Shown: positions 25,598-34,679, counted from the stretch's first letter. The stretch: 64,000 bases of DNA from Scrofimicrobium sp. R131 (GCF_040256745.1 NZ_CP138335.1:620001-684000); one strand, 5' to 3'. The notes: a model not told the origin generated them from the sequence alone. A program made the numbers and translations.

Positions 25598-26745
25598 GCG
25601 TGAGCAAGAAAGTACTGCACGTTGCTAAAACCGCCAATGGGGGTCGGTTCATTGGCTTTCAGCTTCCTCACCTCACTAAGGCCGGCTGGGAGGTGCACTT
25701 GGCGGTTCCCGGACCGGGGGTCTTGGCTGAGATGGCCAAAGCCGCCGGCGCCGAAGTTCACATGGACTCTGGTTTAGGTGGATCTTTGCCGAGCGCTGCC
25801 CGCCACCTGTCGGGTTTGCTAACTTCAGTTCAACCGGACCTGGTTCACGCTCATTTTGTCCACTCAACTCTGGTGGCCAGAGGAGCTCGGATCCAAAGCC
25901 GAGTGAAGCCGCCGATCCTGTTCCAAGTTCCAGGCCCGCTCCATTTGGAAAAGACCCTTCCCCGGTTGGCAGATATTCGAACGGCTGGAGCTCAAGACCA
26001 CTGGGGTGCTGCCTGCCAGTGGACTTTCCAGAAGTATCTGGAGTCCGGGGTTCCCGCCAACCGAGTGCACGTGCTGTACTACGGCAAAGACTTGGGGGAT
26101 TATCCGATTGGTGAGGTGGAACGAGATAACTCCGAGTCGAGAGCTGATCTTAGGCGGCAACTAGGGCTGCCTGTGGACAAAAGACTGATCATGATGGTGG
26201 CCCACGTCTATCCGCCCAGGAGGGGACGAACGAGGGGTATCAAGGGTCACGAGTACTTCCTTGAGGCACTGGCGCAGGTTCAGCGGCGGTCGCCTGATGC
26301 GATCGGCGTGATCGTCGGCGGTCCCCGTCCAGGCGCCGATGAGTACTTCAATGCCCTCCAGCAAAAGGCAGCTTCGCTCAGGGCCGAAGTCTTGTTTCTT
26401 GGAGCCAGGTCGGATGTGACGGACCTATACCGGGTGGCAGATCTGGCGGTACACCCGAGCCTATCGGAAAACCTGGGCGGAGCGGGAGAATCGCTGCTGT
26501 TGGGCGTGCCGACTGTGAGCACCAGCGTCGGTGGGTTCCCAGATATCGTGCGGCCCGACGTGACCGGGTTGATGGTGCCACCGCGCGACTCGCGCCAGTT
26601 GGCAGAGGCAATCCAACGGGCGTTGGATATGCCCGAGCAAATGCGAGCAATGGCGCTTGAAGGGCAAAAATGGGTGCTCCGAGTGGCGGATGCTGCGACG
26701 AACGCCGGCAAAGTGATGAACGTGTATGAGGAGATGACGACGTGA
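25594..26745 (+). CDS. Glycosyltransferase family 4-like protein
   Basis: A 383-aa GT-B enzyme. Seen: N-terminal donor-independent domain (KVLHVAKTANGGRFIGFQLP, LPHLTKAGWEVHLAVPG) and C-terminal nucleotide-sugar domain with DLAVHPSLSENLGGAGESLL, where the E of the EX7E-type motif is present, and GVPTVSTSVGGFPDIVRPDV. It should add the second or a later sugar to the lipid-linked unit in the cytoplasm. The GTG start overlaps the preceding stop (GTGA). Confidence 0.9.
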   Translation: MSVSKKVLHVAKTANGGRFIGFQLPHLTKAGWEVHLAVPGPGVLAEMAKAAGAEVHMDSGLGGSLPSAARHLSGLLTSVQPDLVHAHFVHSTLVARGARIQSRVKPPILFQVPGPLHLEKTLPRLADIRTAGAQDHWGAACQWTFQKYLESGVPANRVHVLYYGKDLGDYPIGEVERDNSESRADLRRQLGLPVDKRLIMMVAHVYPPRRGRTRGIKGHEYFLEALAQVQRRSPDAIGVIVGGPRPGADEYFNALQQKAASLRAEVLFLGARSDVTDLYRVADLAVHPSLSENLGGAGESLLLGVPTVSTSVGGFPDIVRPDVTGLMVPPRDSRQLAEAIQRALDMPEQMRAMALEGQKWVLRVADAATNAGKVMNVYEEMTT

Positions 26746-27308
26746 GTAGGTTGGTGAGAAAGCTTGAGGCGGGCGATCTGCCGCTGAGAAGTGCCTGGCT
26801 GCGCCACGAACAGGCACAGGGAACCATGTTCCTGCAGGGAAGCTTCTCTGAGGACGACACTAGAGCCTGGTTCGACCGGATCTCGGGGGATAGTACCAGG
26901 CTGGACGTAGTCCTGGAGGACGAGGGAGTCCCGGTTGCCGCCGGTGGGATCACTGGAATCGGGAGCGACCGGCCCGCAGAGGTTTATGCCTTCGTCTCCC
27001 CGGATGCGCGGCGAATGGGATACGGGAAGGATCTGGTCGAGGCGCTCTGTGCCTTGGGACTGGGAGTCCTGCAGCTGAATCGCCTTTACCTGTGGGTCCA
27101 CGGCAACAACCAACCCGCCCTGAAGCTATACACCAAATGCGGGTTGAGGCAGGAAGGCTGTCTTCGACAGCACCTAATGGTTGAAGGGCAATGGATCGAC
27201 CGAATCGTGATGGGAATCCTGGCTGAAGAGTGGTCGGCTCCGGCGGAGCCACAATGGGAGTTGGAGCCAAGTTTGGCTGAGCGCGGGCCCCGACCGTCCA
27301 ATCGATGA
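26742..27308 (+). CDS. GNAT-family acetyltransferase of the polysaccharide cluster
   Basis: The 188-aa protein has the GNAT fold: AEVYAFVSPDARRMGYGKDL (acetyl-CoA-binding loop, R-x-x-G-x-G/A type), LNRLYLWVHGNNQPALKLY and YTKCGLRQEGCLRQHLMVEG. It resembles the amino-sugar N-acetyltransferases of surface-glycan clusters. With the dehydratase and the aminotransferase, it could complete an acetylated 4-amino-sugar, a role that a PglD-type enzyme of different fold holds in Campylobacter. The GTG start overlaps the preceding stop. Confidence 0.85.
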   Translation: MSRLVRKLEAGDLPLRSAWLRHEQAQGTMFLQGSFSEDDTRAWFDRISGDSTRLDVVLEDEGVPVAAGGITGIGSDRPAEVYAFVSPDARRMGYGKDLVEALCALGLGVLQLNRLYLWVHGNNQPALKLYTKCGLRQEGCLRQHLMVEGQWIDRIVMGILAEEWSAPAEPQWELEPSLAERGPRPSNR

Positions 27309-27384
27309 TTCGATAGAGTGTGTCAGTCGGGGCAAAGCGTTCGCGGGGCGAATGAAATCAGGAACAAGCGTGAGGGGGGATTGA

Positions 27385-28761
27385 ATGGACATTATGCCAG
27401 CTGACCTTGTGTTCCCCCTACTAGTTGTCATCCTGCTCGCGGAACTAGTTGGTTTGGCCATCTTCCACAAGGTTTTGGGGTTCAGGTCCGCACTGTTCTT
27501 CGTCACTGTCACACTGATGGTTACGCTTGCGGTGACAAGTGTGCGGTACGCCCTTGCGGTGACTAACTTGGACCCAACTGACCTGACATCCGACACATAC
27601 CGCTACCTTTTGATGGGGTCCGAGCGGGCCGCTCTGGGCTGGCCCACCTGGGGGGACCTGTTCGCGAGCGACGGCACCATGGGCACTATTGCTATCAGTC
27701 AATTGTTCTTCCGACTGCTCGGTCCCAGTTGGTTGGTGGTTTACGTCGCCGGGTCACTTGTTGGCCTGGTTGGGTGCTGGCTGATTGCCGCCGCCATTGT
27801 AGTGGTGGTGCAACCAAAGACCCTCTTCTGGCCTTTGCTGGCGGTCCTATTTCCGTCCTCACTCTACTGGTCGTCAAGTTTCGGCAAGGAAGCTTTCAGC
27901 TTTCTGCTCCTCGGACTGGGACTGTATACCGTGATCTCGTGGAACGTGGGTCGAATTGCCCGGGCATATGTTTCCATGTTCTCGGCCGCACTGTTAGGCC
28001 TGATCATCCGGCCCGAACTTGCCGCAGTCGCAGTCCTGGGTGTACTTGCCTCCGTAGCGTTTATCGGGGCGGGTGAAAACGCACGTCCCCGCTTGAAAGT
28101 GATGGTGGTCTCCTGCCTCGCATTAGGAGGGCTGCTGATCTTGATGCCGTACCTTGGACTCGGCAATCCACTCGGAGACCTGGTTAACGACCTGGGATCA
28201 AGGTATGACCGGACGAGCATCGGCGATTTCCGGGTGGCTGAGTCGAGGCGCACGGGATTGCTGGGCCTGGTTGAGGGGTTGCCGACCGCAATTTTCCGCC
28301 CCTGGCCGTGGGAGGGTGGCATAAAAGGCCTTGGCAGCAGTTTCGACTCGTTGCTAATCCTCTATGTCGGGTGGAGATTCTGGAAGAACCGGGGACTTAC
28401 GTACAGCAGTCTGCAGTGGCGCGCGTTGATCTACTCTTTGATTGTGTTCTCCGCCCTGACCTTGGCCCTGGCCGGCTATGGAAATATCGGACTGCTGGCC
28501 CGAATGCGGTCAATGGCCATTCCATTCCTGGTCGTGGTAGCAGCTATCCTTACTTGCCGGGCGCTAGATCGCGACAGGTCGCGGGTCACGACCGGGAAGA
28601 TTCCGGGCAGCGCACACGCCGGACAGATCAGCAAACCCAGATCCGTCCGGCAGCCCGGTGCCAGCCAAGTATCGCCAATTGGTGCGAAAGTACAGCTTCC
28701 AGGTCGGTTGTACACAAATCACCGGACCATCTTTGAATCGCCTGCTGATGTTGGTCAATAA
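27385..28761 (+). CDS. Polysaccharide polymerase-like membrane protein (Wzy/EpsG type)
   Basis: The 458-aa protein has about ten hydrophobic segments up to residue ~395, and a segment FPSSLYWSSSFGKEAFSF which resembles the periplasmic loop of EpsG/Wzy-like polymerases. The last ~65 residues are polar and Arg/Ser-rich, with no similarity I recognise. It would join repeat units on the outer face. The ATG has GAGGGGG upstream. The gene is separated by 76 bases from the acetyltransferase. Wzy proteins are poorly conserved, so the assignment rests on topology and context. Confidence 0.7.
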   Translation: MDIMPADLVFPLLVVILLAELVGLAIFHKVLGFRSALFFVTVTLMVTLAVTSVRYALAVTNLDPTDLTSDTYRYLLMGSERAALGWPTWGDLFASDGTMGTIAISQLFFRLLGPSWLVVYVAGSLVGLVGCWLIAAAIVVVVQPKTLFWPLLAVLFPSSLYWSSSFGKEAFSFLLLGLGLYTVISWNVGRIARAYVSMFSAALLGLIIRPELAAVAVLGVLASVAFIGAGENARPRLKVMVVSCLALGGLLILMPYLGLGNPLGDLVNDLGSRYDRTSIGDFRVAESRRTGLLGLVEGLPTAIFRPWPWEGGIKGLGSSFDSLLILYVGWRFWKNRGLTYSSLQWRALIYSLIVFSALTLALAGYGNIGLLARMRSMAIPFLVVVAAILTCRALDRDRSRVTTGKIPGSAHAGQISKPRSVRQPGASQVSPIGAKVQLPGRLYTNHRTIFESPADVGQ

Positions 28762-29026
28762 AGTCCAAATGGCCATTAGCAGGGCGCGTGAGAGAGCGCC
28801 TTGTGGCAGGTGAGTGCAATAAACGCAATCGATGTGAGGAAAATAAGCTTCGAGGTGGGGGAGCGCTTGGGATGTGCGCGAAGATACTAGGTGCCGATAA
28901 TCACCAAAAGGATTCTGTTCGGTGAACTTTGCTCCGACTAATATATCAAGTATACGTTCGGGGCAAGTGCATGGTTTCACCGGTCCGCTCAATGAATAAG
29001 CCGAATGCGGAAGAAGGAGAAGTGGC
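28762..29026. other. A+T-richer spacer between polymerase and BY-kinase genes
   Basis: 265 bases without a supportable gene and with lower G+C than the flanks (e.g. AATATATCAAGTATA near 28940-28955). A 142-codon minus-strand open frame crosses it and the end of the polymerase gene, but has only a TTG start and no ribosome site. The region may hold a second promoter for the kinase-phosphatase-LCP part of the cluster. Confidence 0.5.
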
Positions 29027-30499
29027 GTGGGAGTTCTAGACTATTTGGGCGTGCTCTGGCGACGCAGGGTACTCCTGGTGGTGAGCACCCTCGTGGGCTT
29101 GTTGCTGGGCGGATTTGTCACGATTATGGCTACGCCCGTCTATGCGGCTTCGGCCCAGATCTTTGTCACCTTCAATAGTGACGAGGGGGCCGGCAGTAAC
29201 GAGTTGGTCCAAGGAATGACCTATGCGCAGCGAGCCCTGGGGTCCTACGCCAAAGTTGGCAAGACCTCGGTTGTCCTCGATCAGGTGTCGAAGCAACTGG
29301 GCGAAGATGGAGCAAACGTCGACCTGATGCAGGCCGTTTCGGTGGGTACTGTGCCTGACACGACGATTCTTCAGATCTCGGTGCAGCACCAGAATGCGGA
29401 TCTGACCGCGGAGATTGCGAACACGGTCGCCTCGGTGCTGCGGGATACCGTCATCAACAATCTGGAGAGCTCAGATGCAAATGATCGGGCTCGGGTCAGG
29501 ATGGAAATCGTTCAGCCGGCCACGGTCCCCAGTTCCCCTGTTGCCCCCAGTCCGGCCCGAAATGTAGCTTTTGGGGGCTTTGCGGGACTGCTGGTGGGAG
29601 TGCTAGTTTCGATTGCTCTGGGCTTCTTTGATCAGCGGATTCAGACCCGGGTTGAGGTTGCGCAAGTAACTGACCTTCCGCTACTGGGCGAGATTCCTGA
29701 CGACCCCAAAGCGAAGACGGAGCCGCTCCTGCGTGGCGACGAGGTGATGAGCCTGCGCGCTGAGCCTTTCCGGGCTCTGCGAACCAACTTGCAGTTCCTG
29801 GGGGTGGGGCAACAGGTCCGGTGCCTGATGGTCACTTCCAGTATGCCCGGTGAAGGTAAGAGCACCGTTTCTGTCAACCTGGCGGTGATGCTGGCCGAGG
29901 CAGGGTTGAGGGTTGTCCTCGTCGACACGGACTTGCGGCGGCCGAAGCTGGCGGAGTACGTCGGACTGGATGGCAGCGTTGGTCTCACAGACGTGTTGAT
30001 TGGGAAGACCTCGGTCGAGGACGCGGTCCAACGTTGGGGCCGGCATCAGCTGTATGTCCTTCCCGCCGGCCAGATCCCGCCAAACCCCAGCGAGCTGCTT
30101 GGATCCAGCCAAATGAAGGATCTGACCAGGGTGCTGTCGACGCACTTCGACTACGTGATTATCGATTCCCCACCCGTCCTGTTGGTCACGGATCCGGCTG
30201 TGGTCTCGCACATGTGCGACGGGGTGGTAGTGGTGGCTTCGTCGGGCCTGACCAAGAAGCCTCAATTGAAGGGGACCTTGGACACGCTGGCGGCAGTCGA
30301 AGCCCCCGTCAAAGGCTTGGTGCTGACCAGGGTGCCCACCAAGGGTCCCGGCTCGTACCACTACGGAGCCTATTCATACGGAGGATACCGAGACGAAAAT
30401 ACGGTGGCGGCGCCGATGCCCCACACGACTGCCGCGCCGAACCTCCGTGACATCTTTCCCCCAATTAGCCAGCCTCCACACGGGAAGGCATCAGAATGA
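29027..30499 (+). CDS. Chain-length/BY-kinase fusion (Wzz domain plus bacterial tyrosine kinase)
   Basis: The 490-aa protein has a Wzz domain with two membrane helices (~16-36 and ~180-200) and a cytoplasmic tyrosine-kinase domain: Walker A SSMPGEGKST (~271-280), Walker A' VLVDTDLRRP, Walker B YVIIDSPP. A Tyr-rich tail SYHYGAYSYGGY (~445) is the autophosphorylation cluster. Such proteins control chain length and export of capsule or exopolysaccharide. The GTG start has AAGGAG at good spacing. It overlaps the next gene, the matching phosphatase. Confidence 0.94.
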   Translation: MGVLDYLGVLWRRRVLLVVSTLVGLLLGGFVTIMATPVYAASAQIFVTFNSDEGAGSNELVQGMTYAQRALGSYAKVGKTSVVLDQVSKQLGEDGANVDLMQAVSVGTVPDTTILQISVQHQNADLTAEIANTVASVLRDTVINNLESSDANDRARVRMEIVQPATVPSSPVAPSPARNVAFGGFAGLLVGVLVSIALGFFDQRIQTRVEVAQVTDLPLLGEIPDDPKAKTEPLLRGDEVMSLRAEPFRALRTNLQFLGVGQQVRCLMVTSSMPGEGKSTVSVNLAVMLAEAGLRVVLVDTDLRRPKLAEYVGLDGSVGLTDVLIGKTSVEDAVQRWGRHQLYVLPAGQIPPNPSELLGSSQMKDLTRVLSTHFDYVIIDSPPVLLVTDPAVVSHMCDGVVVVASSGLTKKPQLKGTLDTLAAVEAPVKGLVLTRVPTKGPGSYHYGAYSYGGYRDENTVAAPMPHTTAAPNLRDIFPPISQPPHGKASE

Positions 30500-31101
30500 T
30501 GCGTGTGCTTTGTGTCTGTACTGGCAACATTTGCCGGTCGGCCTTCGCCGAGGCCTACCTGCGGGAGCAGCTGACAGGTCTTCCGATTGAAGTTGCCAGT
30601 GCGGGGGTTGCGGCCGTGGAGGGCGGCGCCGTTCCGGAACAGATGCTGGCGCGCGGTGACCGCTACGGGCTGAGCTCGCTGCACGAGCACCGGGGAAAGC
30701 AGGTGAGCAGGGACGGATTGGCTGGCTCAGACCTGATCCTCGCCGCCACCACGAAACAGCGCAGCTTCTTGCTGAAACTTGATCCTCGACTCGCGGCCCG
30801 CACGTTTACCTTCATCGAGTTTGCCGCCCTAGCCGCGGCGGTGACCGACGACGACCTGGCCTTTTTCTCGGCCGAGTCCAGCTCTGTGGCCGACCTGTTG
30901 GTTCAGGCGGCCGCCAGCAAACGTGGGTTCGTACCGGCACTGCGCCGGCTGGAGTCCCTGGACGTGGTGGATCCCTACGGGCAACCGGAAGCGGTCTATG
31001 AGGAATCTGTCCACCAGCTGCTGCAGACGCTCGAGCCGATCGTGGCGTACTTGAGCCGGGGCTACAGTTCAGTGTCCGAGGAGGAACGACATGAGGCTTA
31101 G
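30496..31101 (+). CDS. Low-molecular-weight protein-tyrosine phosphatase
   Basis: The 201-aa phosphatase has the P-loop CTGNICRS (Cys8, Arg14) and the general-acid motif DPYGQP (Asp159). It should remove phosphate from the Tyr-rich tail of the BY-kinase encoded just upstream (4-base overlap). Longer than the usual ~150-160 aa because of an insert around residues 105-150. Confidence 0.93.
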   Translation: MMRVLCVCTGNICRSAFAEAYLREQLTGLPIEVASAGVAAVEGGAVPEQMLARGDRYGLSSLHEHRGKQVSRDGLAGSDLILAATTKQRSFLLKLDPRLAARTFTFIEFAALAAAVTDDDLAFFSAESSSVADLLVQAAASKRGFVPALRRLESLDVVDPYGQPEAVYEESVHQLLQTLEPIVAYLSRGYSSVSEEERHEA

Positions 31102-32056
31102 GTACTCAACTGGCAGATTCTTGCGCTATGTGGGCGTCTTGGTCTTGGCGCTGGTGACGGTGGCCGTGATTGTCCTGGCCTTTCGACACGTGAGGATGCC
31201 GGTGCCGGAGGTCGGCAAGACCCCCGGCTACAGCCCGGTCCAGTCCGGAGCACCCAAACCGGCTCCAACCCCGGATCAGAGCGCGCCCAGTGAAGCACCG
31301 GAACAGCCGGCGTTCGCGGTGGCACCGATCAGTCGGATCCTCGGTGCGCTCGACGCGCAGGTGGCCTATCGAAGCGCGCACGCTCAGTGCGGGACGGGGC
31401 CGGCGGCGCTCGAAGTGACTAGCGATGGGGGCCAAACCTGGGTACCGGCCGCGGTCGGTGAAGAAGGCACTCCCCTGGCACTTCGACGTGTGGTGGCCGG
31501 TGCCAACGGCTACGTGGCGGTAATCGGCGCCCGGGAAGAGGCTTGTTCGACTCCCACCTCGTTTGAGTCGTTCGATCAGGGCGGTACCTGGGCTGTCAGT
31601 GACGAGGCGTTGGGCCAGTCGTGGTTTGTTGACCCGGTGACCCCGAGCGTGGTCCACACTCCGGCAGGCACTACGACCGACGTCGGTTGTTCGGTGGCGC
31701 GCCTGGCTGTCGGCGGGGTCGACAACGCGAGCTTGCTGTGTGAAAACGGCACCGTGGAGGCCACGGCCGATGGCGGCGAAACCTGGGCGACCGGCCCGGA
31801 ACTGGTGGGGGCCGAAGCGCTCGCCACCGGGAACCAGGGCCTGCTGGTACTCAGAGCCGGTGGGGCCGAATGTGCGGGCATGGAAGTGATCGCTTTGGAT
31901 CAGTCGCTGACTCAGACGGCAGCAACCTGCGTTCCTCAGCTGGGCCAGCCGGCCCCGGGTCAAAGCGCCATTGATCTCTCATTGGATGGGGTGCTGTGGG
32001 TTTGGTCCGGCGATCAGGTCCTCCGGTCGACCGATAACGGCGCCACCTGGCTGTAA
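31091..32056 (+). CDS. Membrane-anchored Asp-box (BNR) repeat protein
   Basis: A 321-aa protein with one N-terminal transmembrane helix (~12-32), a Pro/Ala/Ser-rich linker (~38-75) and an extracellular domain with four Asp-boxes (S-x-D-x-G-x-T-W type): TSDGGQTW (110-117), SFDQGGTW (160-167), TADGGETW (225-232), STDNGATW (313-320). Spacing of about 50-80 residues suggests a beta-propeller. The FRIP motif and catalytic residues of sialidases are not seen. The ATG overlaps the phosphatase gene by 11 bases and is followed by the LCP ligase, so a role in glycan assembly or attachment is suggested by context alone. Confidence 0.8.
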   Translation: MRLRYSTGRFLRYVGVLVLALVTVAVIVLAFRHVRMPVPEVGKTPGYSPVQSGAPKPAPTPDQSAPSEAPEQPAFAVAPISRILGALDAQVAYRSAHAQCGTGPAALEVTSDGGQTWVPAAVGEEGTPLALRRVVAGANGYVAVIGAREEACSTPTSFESFDQGGTWAVSDEALGQSWFVDPVTPSVVHTPAGTTTDVGCSVARLAVGGVDNASLLCENGTVEATADGGETWATGPELVGAEALATGNQGLLVLRAGGAECAGMEVIALDQSLTQTAATCVPQLGQPAPGQSAIDLSLDGVLWVWSGDQVLRSTDNGATWL

Positions 32057-32086
32057 CCAGCGACCCCCAAGAGCGAAGGAAACCAA

Positions 32087-33112
32087 ATGTCGCATCAAGC
32101 ACGGAGCTCAGCAAAGAAGTCTCGTCCTACCTGGCTGAAGGTCCTGGCCGTCATTGTGGGACTGCTGTTGCTCGTGGTGCTTGCTGCCGCCATCGCAGTT
32201 TTCACCTTCGGAAAGCGCGTGGCCGACACGTACGATTCGGGCGTAACCGTGGTTGAGGAAGCGTTCCCGGACGAAGCTGACCGGCCCCAGGAACAGGACA
32301 CGAAGGCCCAAACTATCCTGCTTTTGGGCTCCGACACGCGCAGCGCCATCGATCCGGACGACGTGAACGCAGCGCAGGACTCCCGCTCTGACGTGATCAT
32401 GGTGCTGCGGATTCCGGCCGACCGGGAACAGGCATTTTTGGTCTCCTTCATGCGCGACTCCTGGGTCGACATTCCCGGATACGGCGAGGCGAAACTGAAC
32501 GCCGCCATGGCCTACGGCGGGGTTCCACTCACGGTACAGGTGATTGAGGGGCTGATCGGGTCTCGGATTGACCACGTGGCCATGGTCGACTTTGCCGGGT
32601 TCAAAGGGCTGACCAACGCGCTGGGCGGGGTCCAGGTGCAAAATGCCAACGAGTTCTCCACCGGCGACTTCCATTTCCCGGCCGGGACCATCGAGTTGGA
32701 CGGAACCGAGGCGCTGGCCTACGTGCGGGCGCGGTATCCGTTTGCTGACGGTGACTATCAGCGGGTGCGAAACCAGCAGGCATACCTGCGGGGTCTGGTT
32801 TCCTCCCTGGTCAGCCGCGGGACCCTGACCAGCCCGGGCAAGATCCAAGACGCGGTCGCGGCGATCAGCCCCTACCTGACGGTGGACCCCGGAATGGACT
32901 CCGGCTACCTGCTGAAGCTGCTGCCGTCGATGCGCAACATCCGCACCGCCGACCTGGAGTTCTTCACCGCGCCAACCGCGGGGACGGGGACGTCGGCCGA
33001 CGGCCAGTCCATCGTGGTGTTGGATGAGGAACGGATGGCCAAGCTGAAGCAGGCTTTCGAGACCGACACGTTGGCGGAGTACGTGGAGACGCAAGACCTG
33101 AGTGCCAACTGA
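32087..33112 (+). CDS. LytR-CpsA-Psr (LCP) family glycopolymer ligase
   Basis: The 341-aa protein has a basic N terminus, one membrane helix (~18-42) and an extracellular LCP domain: ILLLGSDTRS, SRSDVIMVLRI, FLVSFMRDSWVDIPG, KLNAAMAYGG, HVAMVDFAGFKGLTNALGGV, and YVRARYPFADGDYQRVRNQQ with the conserved arginines. LCP enzymes move glycopolymers from undecaprenyl pyrophosphate to peptidoglycan or to proteins. As last gene of the cluster it is likely to attach the glycan made by the upstream genes. The ATG has GGAA upstream. Confidence 0.93.
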   Translation: MSHQARSSAKKSRPTWLKVLAVIVGLLLLVVLAAAIAVFTFGKRVADTYDSGVTVVEEAFPDEADRPQEQDTKAQTILLLGSDTRSAIDPDDVNAAQDSRSDVIMVLRIPADREQAFLVSFMRDSWVDIPGYGEAKLNAAMAYGGVPLTVQVIEGLIGSRIDHVAMVDFAGFKGLTNALGGVQVQNANEFSTGDFHFPAGTIELDGTEALAYVRARYPFADGDYQRVRNQQAYLRGLVSSLVSRGTLTSPGKIQDAVAAISPYLTVDPGMDSGYLLKLLPSMRNIRTADLEFFTAPTAGTGTSADGQSIVVLDEERMAKLKQAFETDTLAEYVETQDLSAN

Positions 33113-33203
33113 GCATTCCAACGAGCCACTCTGGGACCAAATGCCTATAACCCCACACCGCCTGCGCTTCAAACTGCTGCACCCGGTTGGATAGAGTAGC
33201 TAG

Positions 33204-34679
33204 GTGAATCCTGACCAATCTGCTTCCCTCTCTCCTAAACATCGTTCACGCGCATTCATCGTGGTTCTGGCAGCGGGGTTCATGTCTTTGCTGGGGGTCT
33301 CGGTGGTCAACGTGGCCCTGCCCTCAATCGAGCAGGGGCTGGGCGCCTCCTCCACCCAAGTGCAGTGGATCCTGGCCGGCTTTGCGCTCACCTTTGGTTT
33401 GACCCTGGTCCCGGCGGGCAAAGCCGGTGACATTTTCGGCCGGCGAATCCTGTTCATGATCGGGGTGGCCGGGTTCGTGCTCTCCTCGGTGGCCGGGGGA
33501 CTGGCCCCGTCCGCCCACTGGTTGGTGGGGGCTCGCCTGGTGCAGGGCGCCTTCGCCGGGGTGATGAACCCGCAGGTGGTCGGATTGATCCAAGACCTGT
33601 TCCAGGGCCGTGAGCGGGCCCGCGCCTTCGGGGCCTACGGAGCCATCGTCGGGGTCTCCACCGCCATTGGCCCCCTGACCGGGGGGTTGCTGCTGGGGGC
33701 CCTCGGGCCGGACCTCGGGTGGCGCTCGGTTTTCCTGGTGAATTTCCCGTTTGGGGTGGCCCTGCTGTTCCTGATCTACCTGTGGGTGCCGCGCGATCAG
33801 CACCGCCACACGAAAGCTGAGGGTTCTCTCGCCCGCCACTTCGACCCGCTGGGGCTGGTGCTCCTTTGTGTGATTGTGCTGCTGGTGATGTGGCCGTTCC
33901 TGGAATCATCCGGCTCGAACACCCGGGAGGTGCCGCCGGGGTTGCTGTGGTTCCTGGGGGCGGCGGCGTTCCTAACCGTCTTGTTGCTGCTGTGGGAAAA
34001 GGTCTGGTTCCGCCGCGGCGGCTCGGCTTTGCTGGATCCGCGCCTGGCCAAGAGCCCCTCGTACCTGCTGGGACTGGCGACCGGGTTCACCTATTTTGCC
34101 GGTTTCACTTCGGTTTTCGTCATTTTGACCCTGTTCTTGCAGCAGGGGTTGGGCTTCACCCCGCTGGAGGCGGGCATGGCCCAAATGCCGTTTGCGCTCA
34201 TGTCCGCGGTCTCGGCGGGACTGTCGGGCCGCCTCGTTCACCGTTTCGGTCGGACGACACCGATGATTGGCTCCGCGATCGTGGTGGTGGGAATGTTTGC
34301 CACCGCCTGGTCGGCAACCGTCCTCCCCGACCCGCTCCTGCCCGGGGTGATCATCACGATCATGGCGCTGACGGGGGTTGGTTCGGGCCTGGTGATTTCC
34401 CCGAACCAGACGCTGACCCTGGAAAGTGCCCCCCGCTCTGCTGCCGGAATGGCGGGGGCGGTGCTGCAGACTCTGCAGCGGATTGGGACCGCCGTCGGCA
34501 TGTCGGTGGTCACCACCATGTTCTTCGTGACGGTGGGGGCCCACGGCCACCTGCCGCAGGGGGAGGCGATGCGGATCGGTTTTGCCCACTCGATGATCGT
34601 GGTGGCCATCATCGTCACGTTGACTTTGATTGTGAACATCGTGGACCGGTTCCGACCCCAGACAACTCGGGTCGACTAG
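33204..34679 (+). CDS. MFS multidrug-type exporter (DHA2/EmrB family)
   Basis: A 491-aa polytopic protein with about 14 membrane segments. Motifs: NVALPSIEQGLGASSTQVQW (helix 1-2), GKAGDIFGRRILFMIG (motif A), LVQGAFAGVMNPQVVGLI, and motif C-like IGPLTGGLLLGALG. It should export a small compound by proton antiport; the substrate is unknown. It starts with a GTG and has a gene-free 91 bases upstream, so it is separate from the glycan cluster. Confidence 0.9.
   Translation: MNPDQSASLSPKHRSRAFIVVLAAGFMSLLGVSVVNVALPSIEQGLGASSTQVQWILAGFALTFGLTLVPAGKAGDIFGRRILFMIGVAGFVLSSVAGGLAPSAHWLVGARLVQGAFAGVMNPQVVGLIQDLFQGRERARAFGAYGAIVGVSTAIGPLTGGLLLGALGPDLGWRSVFLVNFPFGVALLFLIYLWVPRDQHRHTKAEGSLARHFDPLGLVLLCVIVLLVMWPFLESSGSNTREVPPGLLWFLGAAAFLTVLLLLWEKVWFRRGGSALLDPRLAKSPSYLLGLATGFTYFAGFTSVFVILTLFLQQGLGFTPLEAGMAQMPFALMSAVSAGLSGRLVHRFGRTTPMIGSAIVVVGMFATAWSATVLPDPLLPGVIITIMALTGVGSGLVISPNQTLTLESAPRSAAGMAGAVLQTLQRIGTAVGMSVVTTMFFVTVGAHGHLPQGEAMRIGFAHSMIVVAIIVTLTLIVNIVDRFRPQTTRVD

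Noticed and set aside
28564-28992. 142-codon minus-strand open frame across the polymerase end and the spacer
   Set aside because: TTG start without a ribosome site, overlaps a plus-strand gene and has no recognizable domain; kept only as a note on the spacer.
31091-32056. Asp-box protein as a sialidase
   Set aside because: No FRIP motif and no catalytic Arg triad, Tyr or Asp pattern could be seen; Asp-boxes alone are structural.
32108-33172. 354-codon minus-strand open frame opposite the LCP gene
   Set aside because: Shadow of a gene with clear LCP motifs; product is His/Gln/Arg-rich, as expected for an antisense frame.
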